Assembly (NCBI RefSeq): GCF_024244095.1
Contig: NW_026250689.1
Coordinates: forward strand, 1 to 64,000
Reading direction: 5' to 3'
Source: Nematocida homosporus
Taxonomy: Eukaryota > Microsporidia
DNA: 64,000 bases
In this document: in pieces, positions 54,420 to 62,167 of the stretch
How positions within the stretch are numbered: position 1 is the stretch's first letter
Layout of the letters: every line of letters begins with the position of its first letter
Program-made: the position numbers and the translations under genes
Notes under the pieces: generated by a model
The model's input: the letters and a program-made list of their open reading frames with translations, nothing else
The model's database searches: none
What the model was told of the DNA's origin: nothing

Positions 54420-55631
54420 ATGGAAATATCGAGTCGGTTTCTTTATTGCACAGCACTATCTATGATATCCATGCTTTTCCTTCTTACACAAGTCCAGGCT
54501 TCGGTTAGGGAAAGGATTAATGCTATCGAAGCTAAGACTAACCAATCTAACCTGGCCATTAACACTCCCGGTAAAGGAGGCAAGGGCGGTAAAGGAGGCG
54601 AGCCCGGAAAACCAGGTAGTCCAGGTGGTTCGGGTAGTTCAGGTAGTTCGGGTAGTTCAGGGGTAGGAGGTAAAGGTGGCGAGGGAGGTAAACCAGGTAG
54701 TTCAGGTAATTCAGGACAAGGAGGTAATGGAGGTGCACCAGGCAAACCAGGTAGCCCGGGTCAAGGCGGCGATGGAGGTGCACCAGGTAGTCCGGGGCAG
54801 GGTGGTAGCGGGGGCAAGCCGGGTAGTTCGGGCAGTCCAGGTCAAGGCGGCAATGGAGGTGCACCAGGTAGTCCAGGAGTAGGAGGTAAAGGTGGCGAGG
54901 GAGGAAAACCAGGTAGTTCAGGTAATTCAGGACAGGGTGGCAATGGAGGTGCACCAGGTAGTCCGGGACAAGGCGGTAAAGGAGGTGAGGGCGGCAAACC
55001 GGGTAATTCAGGCCAAAACGGTAATGAAGGTAAACCAGGCAAACCAGGTAGTCCAGGAGTAGGAGGTAATGGAGGTGCACCAGGCAGCCCGGGCCAAGGC
55101 GGCAATGGAGGAAATGGAAGCAGGCCAGGCAGTCCTGGAGTAGGAGGTAACGGAGGCGAGGGAGGAAAACCGGGCCAAAACGGCAATGGAGGCAATTCAG
55201 GCAATTCTAGTAACCCAGACCAAGGAAAACAAGGACAGGGTGGACAAGGAGGTGCACCAGGTAGTCCGGGCAACTCGGGCCAAGGCGGTAAAGGAGGAGA
55301 AGGAGGAGCACCCGGCAATTCAGCTACCCCAAGCAAACCCCAACATCATATAATTATTGCCCAGGCCAACCCAGCAGGACCATCCAAGTCCAAGGAAGCA
55401 TGTAAGATCAGCCACGTACCACAAGAAAGTGATCCAGAATTGACCGCAGCAAAGGTCGCCTTCGATAAAAAGTACCAAGAGCTTATGGCCGAATACCACC
55501 GCCATGTTGCACTTATCCAACAGGAAAGAGCTCAAGCACAAACCAAGGGCAAATTAGATAAAGATAGTAATCTCAAACCAAGCGAGTTTATCCGTGTACG
55601 AGCAGAAGCCAACAAGTCCCAAGCCAAATAG
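54420..55631 (+). CDS. Secreted collagen-like protein with about 80 Gly-X-Y triplets (403 aa)
   Basis: A signal peptide (FLYCTALSMISMLFLLTQVQAS, about residues 7-28) and a short helix are followed, from residue 51 to about 300, by Gly at every third position. Triplets are drawn from a small set: GKG, GEG, GNG, GQG, GAP, GSP, GKP, GSS, GNS, GVG. A higher-order pattern of GQGGNGGAPGSPG and GKGGEGGKPG blocks shows internal duplication. Phase breaks occur near the end (GNGSRP, SNPDQGKQ). The C-terminal 100 residues are non-collagenous, charged and probably helical (DPELTAAKVAFDKKYQELM). It could form a triple helix or, given many GXG triplets, a polyglycine-II-like rod. A spore-wall or polar-tube coat role is inferred. 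Confidence 0.85.
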   Translation: MEISSRFLYCTALSMISMLFLLTQVQASVRERINAIEAKTNQSNLAINTPGKGGKGGKGGEPGKPGSPGGSGSSGSSGSSGVGGKGGEGGKPGSSGNSGQGGNGGAPGKPGSPGQGGDGGAPGSPGQGGSGGKPGSSGSPGQGGNGGAPGSPGVGGKGGEGGKPGSSGNSGQGGNGGAPGSPGQGGKGGEGGKPGNSGQNGNEGKPGKPGSPGVGGNGGAPGSPGQGGNGGNGSRPGSPGVGGNGGEGGKPGQNGNGGNSGNSSNPDQGKQGQGGQGGAPGSPGNSGQGGKGGEGGAPGNSATPSKPQHHIIIAQANPAGPSKSKEACKISHVPQESDPELTAAKVAFDKKYQELMAEYHRHVALIQQERAQAQTKGKLDKDSNLKPSEFIRVRAEANKSQAK

Positions 55632-56280
55632 AGACTTAGAAACAACCCATCTACACACTACTAGCCCATTTCTTTTGATATTGAGATAGTGAGATCAACC
55701 AACTCAATCCAATAAACAAACAATAGCTTATCCACAAAATAGACTTATATATTTAGTTTGACACACAACAATAATACTCTCTTATCTCTAGAATCTTCTT
55801 AATTACCATCACTAATCAATACTAACCCAATACTAACCCCAGATCAAGCAATCAACAATATAGAAACCCAACCCAATACCAACCCAATACTAAGTCACCA
55901 AAGCAATAAGATTTGACCCAGGAACTATCGATGTGTGAAGAGTATTATACACCCAGAGAGCCGACCAGAAGAGATAGCAACAAGTAGACAGCATACATCC
56001 ACTGTTTTCCGATCTAAACCATGATTCAGACAATAGAATCCAAAATAAGCATCCATTTAGACAATAGAATCCAAAATAAGTAATACCGTTGTAAGAGTTC
56101 TCAGTCTACAGAAATACCATGTACAGAAATACCATAAGAATCCTTCAAGAACTAGCCAAAACCATCAACATCTTATTTAAACAACCCAATAGATAGCAAC
56201 TAACTAAGTACACAACACAACACCAACTAAACACAACACAACACCAACTAAACACAACACAATACCAACTAAATACGAAC
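55632..56280. other. Spacer with several short direct repeats
   Basis: No gene. A 22-bp direct repeat (AGACAATAGAATCCAAAATAAG) at 56028-56049 and 56059-56080; TACAGAAATACCAT twice at 56107-56135; three near-identical 21-bp CACCAACTAAACACAACACAA units at about 56210-56277. Confidence 0.7.
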
Positions 56281-56937
56281 TCATTTATTCTTCTCCCGTT
56301 CCAAATGCTTACGCACGATAAAATCAATACTTTGTCTTCTTTCCAACCGTCCTTCTGTCTCCAATCGTTCCAACCGTTTAAAACACTCCACCAAAGAGAC
56401 ATAAGGACTCTTTTCCGGCTTAACAGCCATTGTCCCATCAAAAACCTTTATCTGTCCCGATTTCAAGCCATTAATCACCGTTCGTCTCGTCCGTTTAACC
56501 GGAGTCAAGAACACTTCAGCCCGTGATCTTTTCGGAGTCAAAATAGTCACAAACCGTTCATCCACCACCTCCTCTCCATCCATCTTCCTCTTCCTACCAC
56601 TTCCATGCGTTCCATGAGTTATTTTACTACTAATTATGACGTCTTCGTCATCGCCATCGTCTTTGTCTTTGTCATCTTTCTCTCCACTACTAACTTTACT
56701 AATTATGACGTCATCGTCATCGTCTTCATCTTTCTCACCACTACTAACTTTACTACTAATTACACTACTAACTTTACTACTTATGACGTCATCTTCCTCA
56801 CCATCACCCAACACTAATTCATTACTACCACCCAACACTATCTCACCACCACCTATAGATACCCTCTCAATACCATTACTAACTTTACTTTCTTCTGGTA
56901 AGACCATATAGGAACTCCCTAACTCTTCATGAGACAT
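56281..56937 (-). CDS. Acidic, probably nuclear protein (218 aa), hypothetical
   Basis: Residues about 48-112 are acidic low complexity with repeated DDVIISSKVSSGEKD units whose codons include two TGACGTCA 8-mers. A basic motif GRKRKM (about 118) could be a nuclear signal. FVTILTPKRSRAEVFLTPVKRTRR has two TP/K clusters resembling CDK sites. The C-terminal 60 residues (SPYVSLVECFKRLERLETEG, then RRQSIDFIVRKHLERE) are helical and the best-conserved-looking part. No family is recognised. The start 56937 is the first ATG, after TTTTTT. It is the next gene downstream of eEF1A on the same strand. Confidence 0.65.
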   Translation of the reverse strand: MSHEELGSSYMVLPEESKVSNGIERVSIGGGEIVLGGSNELVLGDGEEDDVISSKVSSVISSKVSSGEKDEDDDDDVIISKVSSGEKDDKDKDDGDDEDVIISSKITHGTHGSGRKRKMDGEEVVDERFVTILTPKRSRAEVFLTPVKRTRRTVINGLKSGQIKVFDGTMAVKPEKSPYVSLVECFKRLERLETEGRLERRQSIDFIVRKHLEREKNK

Positions 56938-57079
56938 AAAAAACAAAGACTAACGCTCAAGCTTTATTTCTTTGGCAGTAACTAAGATTAAATTAAGATA
57001 AGATAGTGATTTTGATTTTTAAAATAACCCAACGTCCAAAAACCAAATTCCATCTCCTTATCTCCAAATCTCATCCCAC

Positions 57080-58537
57080 TTACTTCTTCTTGGTAGCTAG
57101 CGCTCCCTTACGACCAAAGTCCTTAACGAACTCAGGACACGCACTCTCAAACTCATCCTTAGTATGGAAGATCTTGTTAATGATACCAACGGCAATAGTC
57201 CTACTCTGCTCTCTAAGCGCAAATCGGCCTAAACACTGGGCAGTAGCAAACGGCTCCATCACAGTCGATTTAGTAGGAACAAGCACAACCCGAGCACAAA
57301 CGCGAGGAGCAATAGTAATCCGACTAGGCGACTCTTCGGTTACAATGTACTCCTTACCCTTCTTAGTACCAATATCGCACAACTTAGCAAAAACAACATT
57401 AACGTGCGTAGTAGAGATATCCATCATTGGAGCATATCCAGCCTTAATAAAAGCTTCCTTCTTCTCACCAGCCGATGATTTAACAGATAAGAAAATAACC
57501 GTACAATGAGCAGCATAAGCATCAGCACAAGGAGATCTAGCCTGTTCAGATAAGACTGAACCTTGCTTAATCTTATTGACGTCATCACTAGATACCTTTA
57601 AAGTAATTCCACAATTCTCTCCCGCCTCAACTGATTTACGAGCTTTCTTGTGAATTTCCAAAGTCTTCACTTCAGCCTTAATATTCCCAGGAGAAATCAA
57701 GACTTTCATGTTCTGAGTACAAGTACCGTACTCTACTCGACCAGTATATACCTTACCTATACCTTTGATATCAAAAATACTTGTTAAAGGGAATCTTAAA
57801 GGAGCTTCAATCAATCGTTTAGGTAAAGGATAGAAGTCAATAGCCTCTTCTAAAGATCTAATTGGTTCAGCATCTGGCTTATCTTCTGGCTTCCAACCCT
57901 TAAACCACTCAAACTTATCTGAATCACGAGTTAAACCAATACCTTTGAATCCAGAGATAGGAACGATAGGAGTATTCTTCATATCGTACATCTTCTTCAT
58001 CTTAGCCTTAATGTTCTCAGTGATTTCTTGGAATCTCTTCTCGGCCTCAGCTGGTGAAGGTAAAGTATCTAATTTGTTAACAGCTACAATAGCCTTAGAT
58101 ACACCTAGAGTATGGGCTAGAATAATATGCTCGTATAAAGTACCAGTCTCAGTAATAGCTCTTTCAAACTCTCCTTGGGCTGCTGGAACAATAATAACGG
58201 CTACATCTGCTTGGGCTGTACCAGTAATCATATTCTTTAAGAATCCTCTGTGCCCGGGACAGTCAAGGATATTAACGGTATGTTTAGCTGTCTTTACGAC
58301 TTTCATTGAGACTTGAATAGTAATACCGGACTCTCTTTCGGCCTTGTTGTTATCACAGTAGAAGGCAAAACCAAAGGAACCTTTTCCATGGTCTCTGGCT
58401 GCTTCTTCTAACTTTTCAACTGTTCGTTTATCGATTGCTCCTAATTTAAAGCACAAGTGTCCAATAGTAGTACTTTTACCACTATCAACGTGTCCTAAGA
58501 AACATACGTTAATGTATTGCTCTTTGGTGTCTGCCAT
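57080..58537 (-). CDS. TEF1: Translation elongation factor eEF1A (EF-1 alpha), divergent
   Basis: 485 residues. GTPase motifs: G1 GHVDSGKST (about 15-23), switch I region KAERESGITIQVSM, G3 DCPGH, G4 NKLD, G5 SGFKG. Domains II and III follow (PLRFPLTSIFDIKGIGKVYTGRVEYG, then VNVVFAKLCDIGTKKGKEYI, and RFALREQSRTIAVGIINKI). It delivers aminoacyl-tRNA to the ribosome. Normally strict positions differ: the usual ERERGITI reads ERESGITI and DAPGHRDFIKNMITG reads DCPGHRGFLKNMITG. The protein still ends in basic ATKKK. The T-run initiator and gene order suggest the main copy, not a paralogue, though eRF3/Hbs1-like relatives should be excluded by alignment. Confidence 0.93.
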   Translation of the reverse strand: MADTKEQYINVCFLGHVDSGKSTTIGHLCFKLGAIDKRTVEKLEEAARDHGKGSFGFAFYCDNNKAERESGITIQVSMKVVKTAKHTVNILDCPGHRGFLKNMITGTAQADVAVIIVPAAQGEFERAITETGTLYEHIILAHTLGVSKAIVAVNKLDTLPSPAEAEKRFQEITENIKAKMKKMYDMKNTPIVPISGFKGIGLTRDSDKFEWFKGWKPEDKPDAEPIRSLEEAIDFYPLPKRLIEAPLRFPLTSIFDIKGIGKVYTGRVEYGTCTQNMKVLISPGNIKAEVKTLEIHKKARKSVEAGENCGITLKVSSDDVNKIKQGSVLSEQARSPCADAYAAHCTVIFLSVKSSAGEKKEAFIKAGYAPMMDISTTHVNVVFAKLCDIGTKKGKEYIVTEESPSRITIAPRVCARVVLVPTKSTVMEPFATAQCLGRFALREQSRTIAVGIINKIFHTKDEFESACPEFVKDFGRKGALATKKK

Positions 58538-58554
58538 GGGTTAGCTAAAAAAAA
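58538..58554 (-). promoter_or_regulatory. T-run/C-patch initiator of eEF1A
   Basis: Coding strand TTTTTTTTAGCTAACCC directly before the ATG. Confidence 0.65.
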
Positions 58555-59104
58555 GTGTTTATATGCTTATTATCGCCTCTAAGTTACTGTTGAGTTAGTA
58601 TGGGGTGGAGTTGGGTGGGGTTGGTATTGGGTTATGTAGATGTAGTTAGTAGTAATAAAGTAGGTCATCTTAGTTAGTAGTTGTTGTTGTTGTAGTAGTA
58701 ATAAAGTAAGTCATCTTAGTTAGTAGTAGTAGTATAGACTTAGTTGGTAATAGTAGTAGTAGTTGTATTAGTAGTATAGACTTAGTTAGTAGTAGTAGTA
58801 TAGACTTAGTTAGTAGTAGTAGTAATAAAGTAAGTTGTCTTGGCTGGTAATAGTAGTAGTAGTGTAGACTTAGTTGGTAGTACTAGTAGTGGTAATGAAA
58901 TACATCTTAGTTAGTAGTAGTAGAAGCTTAGCTGGTAGTAGTAGTAGTAGTAATGAAATACATCTTAGTTGGTGGTAGTAGTAGAAACTTAGTTGACAGT
59001 AGATACTTAATTAGTAGTAATTATACTATAGCAATACACTATGGTAATACATATTTAATGAAAGATACTGGATTGTGGTGTATTTAGTGGTATGATGGGG
59101 GTGG
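58555..59104. repeat. AGT-rich low-complexity spacer
   Basis: No gene. Bases 58640-59030 are variations of AGTAGTAGTATAGACTTAGTTGGT and AATGAAATACATCTTAGTT, about 20-30 bp each, repeated more than ten times. Confidence 0.75.
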
Positions 59105-61711
59105 TTAGGATTGGGTTAGGGCTAGGGTTGAGATTTGGTTGGTGGCTTGTTGGAAGAAGTCGACGGCTTGGAAGATAAGGAAAAGAGCTAGTAGAGTTAG
59201 GAGGAATTGAATAATGTGGCGGATGAGGGATTGGGCAATGTGCTGCTTTATCCAACTGTAAATGGCTTGGAGGGTTGTTTGTTGGTGGGTATGGCGGTTG
59301 TAGTAGGCTTGTGTGAAAGAAGGAAGGAGTGTGCCGAGTCGGTGACTGATGAAGATAGTGGGGGTGGCTAGGAAGAAGAAGGAAAGGAAGAGATAGACAG
59401 TGATGGAGAGGGAATAATAGTAGGAAAATAGAAGAACGGCTAGACAAAGAATAGATAGGACTGTGACATAGACTAGGAACCGGACGTTCTTTTGGTGCTT
59501 GGGATGGGCTAGTTCAGTGACTTGGCAAGTAAATATAAAGAAGTGGGTAAGAATGAATGAAAGGAGAGTAGTAATGATTATAATGGCGAAAATAAGACCA
59601 ATATTAGTGAGAATACCTGCTGAGGTTAAAGATGTGAGTTTGCTGTGAAGGTCGAATTCGTCAACCAGAAGGAAGAATAGTAGAGTTAAGATGGATGTGC
59701 TGTAGAAAATAACATCGGCTACTAAACCGATATTGGCCAGCATGCGGTGGAATGTGCCTTGGGTTGCTTGGGGAATGGTTGAGGGAGTGATGGAAATAGG
59801 AACACAGTATTTTATGCCTTTGTGTGTATAGACAAGACGAGTTTCAAGGGGCGAACTATCGGATTGAGTTGTTTGGTTAAATTTAAGACCGGGTGTATCC
59901 TTGCTGAAATCGACGGGGACATCGAACCCAGTTGCCCCGGGAGTAAGATGAATCTCTTGGACCTTGGGGGTGGTTGTAGTGGTGTTAAAAGGTTGGTTGC
60001 TATGGGCTTGATCTTCAATGTGCTCGCGGGTGTGGGGGTAGCGGAGGAGGGATAGTAGGGAGCCGTAGAATTCGTAGTAGAGGAGTTTTATCCGTTGGAC
60101 ACATCCACAACTAGTGATTTCGAAAGCTCGTTTTTTGTACCAGATAATGATAGGCCGGAGGTAGGGATGTTTGCAAGCACGAATGCTGAATAGTCTGTCT
60201 TTGATATCGTTGATCTTTCCATAATGAAGGGCTCGGGCATCAATTAGGGACATATCGATAGAACTTGCGTGGTGGTGGAAGGTATTAGCAAAGCTAAAGT
60301 AGAGCCGGTTCAGTTTCTGGTTAAGATTTTTGATTTGAGTAAGAGCTGGATTGACATTGCCAGTATAGGTGGGTTGGATAACAGTATAGGCGGGTGTAGT
60401 AGGTGTGGTTGGATTGGTTGTGGTTGGATCGGGGGTAGTTGAAGTAGAAGCAGTTGATGTGTCTGTAGAAGTGGTTGGATTGGGGGTAGTAGAAGTATCT
60501 GTAGAGGTAGCAGCAATGGAAGTAGGAGTAGTTGGATTTGAATTAGTGGGGGTAGGAGGAGTGATAACAACTGCAACACTCGCTGTGGATGAGGGATTGG
60601 CCTGCGTGGCTAATTCCCCGGGGGATAAATATAACTGGGCTGTGCTGCGATAGATTTCTGTGGCTTCTTCTGCCCAGCGGGAGCGAACTTCAAGGGCTGA
60701 TTTGGTGATTATCTTCTGGATGGCCTTTGGGTTGGTAAATCCCTGCTTGGATAGTTTTAATTGGGGACTATTGGCGGCCAGGCCAATGGCCTGTAGTTCA
60801 TTCATTCGACGGGCCTCGCAAAGAAAGGGTTTGGTGTAGATCGTACGACCGTCATTGTCGGACTTAACATTGGCCGGGTTTATGTCGATTAAGTTTGTGT
60901 TGATATGGTCATTGATAACCTTATCAAGTACTTCTTTAACTTTATCTTTAATAAACCGTTTATCGGCCACAGATATAAATTCGATCTCGTTAGAGTATTC
61001 TTGTATATTCTCGGCAACTACTTCTCGGATTGTATCTGCTTTGCGGCGTTCGATGGCTAGGGCCAATTCGGCTTGGACGCTTTTCATTTCGCTAAGAAGC
61101 CTTTTGGGTTGAGTGAGTTTGATGATATGGCAGAACTTAGCCATTTGCATAAGTTTGGATAGATAATCTCTAACTAGAGCATCTTTATCATTTTTAGCTT
61201 GTTCTTTAAGTGCTAAAGCTTTGGCTGCCTTGATAGCTCTCTTTTCAGCTCGGGTTTTAGCCGGTATAAGCTTATCTGTCTCGTCACTAGTTGGTGCTAG
61301 TTCGTTTTCAGTATTATCTTCAGTATCTTCTGGACTCTCTTCTTCTATACCAGCAATTATTCTCTCAAGCTTTGCTTCAGAGATAGATGTACAGACCTCT
61401 CTAGTTTCTAACGGCAAGTACTTTTGTAAGTTAGCCAATTCAGTCTTCGGATTAATTGGGTCTGGTTGAGCAAATCGACGTTCTAAATAATCTTTAATCT
61501 CCTTACTCTTATTACTCTGTAAAACTCTAGTTAGTATTTGTGTAATCGCCTTCTTAATCAAAGCCAGTTCAGCATCAACATCATATTCATCCGCCACCAC
61601 CGCACTAGCATACATATTCTTAGTCAATGGTTCTATCTTTATCGCATAGACACTCTCAAGCCGTTTAAGCATCCAATCATAACTATCATTATTAAGTGAA
61701 TTATCATCCAT
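59105..61711 (-). CDS. Large orphan membrane protein with Thr/Pro-rich linker (868 aa)
   Basis: Residues 1-375 are soluble, charged and helical (YDWMLKRLESVYAIKIEPL, TRAEKRAIKAAKALALKEQA). A Thr/Pro/Ser/Asn linker spans about 376-445. A helical part follows with a Cys-rich patch (TSCGCVQRIKL), then from about residue 660 roughly five or six membrane segments (near 670-690, 705-730, 755-775, 780-800, 840-860). No family is recognised. The linker and C terminus are coded by CA-rich DNA on the coding strand. No signal peptide, so the N-terminal domain probably faces the cytosol. The overall plan resembles the 34463 protein (soluble front, Thr/Pro linker, polytopic rear). Confidence 0.7.
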   Translation of the reverse strand: MDDNSLNNDSYDWMLKRLESVYAIKIEPLTKNMYASAVVADEYDVDAELALIKKAITQILTRVLQSNKSKEIKDYLERRFAQPDPINPKTELANLQKYLPLETREVCTSISEAKLERIIAGIEEESPEDTEDNTENELAPTSDETDKLIPAKTRAEKRAIKAAKALALKEQAKNDKDALVRDYLSKLMQMAKFCHIIKLTQPKRLLSEMKSVQAELALAIERRKADTIREVVAENIQEYSNEIEFISVADKRFIKDKVKEVLDKVINDHINTNLIDINPANVKSDNDGRTIYTKPFLCEARRMNELQAIGLAANSPQLKLSKQGFTNPKAIQKIITKSALEVRSRWAEEATEIYRSTAQLYLSPGELATQANPSSTASVAVVITPPTPTNSNPTTPTSIAATSTDTSTTPNPTTSTDTSTASTSTTPDPTTTNPTTPTTPAYTVIQPTYTGNVNPALTQIKNLNQKLNRLYFSFANTFHHHASSIDMSLIDARALHYGKINDIKDRLFSIRACKHPYLRPIIIWYKKRAFEITSCGCVQRIKLLYYEFYGSLLSLLRYPHTREHIEDQAHSNQPFNTTTTTPKVQEIHLTPGATGFDVPVDFSKDTPGLKFNQTTQSDSSPLETRLVYTHKGIKYCVPISITPSTIPQATQGTFHRMLANIGLVADVIFYSTSILTLLFFLLVDEFDLHSKLTSLTSAGILTNIGLIFAIIIITTLLSFILTHFFIFTCQVTELAHPKHQKNVRFLVYVTVLSILCLAVLLFSYYYSLSITVYLFLSFFFLATPTIFISHRLGTLLPSFTQAYYNRHTHQQTTLQAIYSWIKQHIAQSLIRHIIQFLLTLLALFLIFQAVDFFQQATNQISTLALTQS

Positions 61712-62167
61712 TAATTGTATAATTTATCCCAAATTTTTAAACAGTATTAGAACGTGCATCATAATTTTCCTAAAAAGGAAATTTATCTCCACCAGTACCA
61801 AATTTTCCAATTTACTCCATTAAGTAATTTATTCATTCCATCAACCCAATTCAAAATCACCACAACCCCAACTCAATACCCACCACAACCTAACTCAAAC
61901 CCACCCCATCACAACTTAATGTCATTCTAATACAGTCACTACCATAAACACCATACACAAGTCAATCCTAACCCAATTATACCATTAAGTTACTCTATGA
62001 CGTCATTATTAAATTAGTATTAACTTAACTCACTCTAAACATAACTCAACTTAATCTAACCCACTTAACTTAACTCACTCTAAACCCAACTTAACTCAAC
62101 TCAACCCAATCTAATCTAATCTAAACTAAACCAACTGCCGGCTAGACTCTTTATTTTCTTTTTGTTT
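61712..62167. other. CA-rich spacer with a TGACGTCA site
   Basis: No gene. The palindrome at 61998-62005 is preceded by ACTCTA and followed by TTATTAAATTAGTATT, recalling the dispersed element. ACTCAACTTAATCTAACCC words follow. Confidence 0.6.

Noticed and set aside
54443..55336. Antisense Pro/Leu-rich frames over the collagen-like gene
   Set aside because: They result from the regular Gly codons on the other strand; the sense strand has the signal peptide, TATA box and triplet phase.
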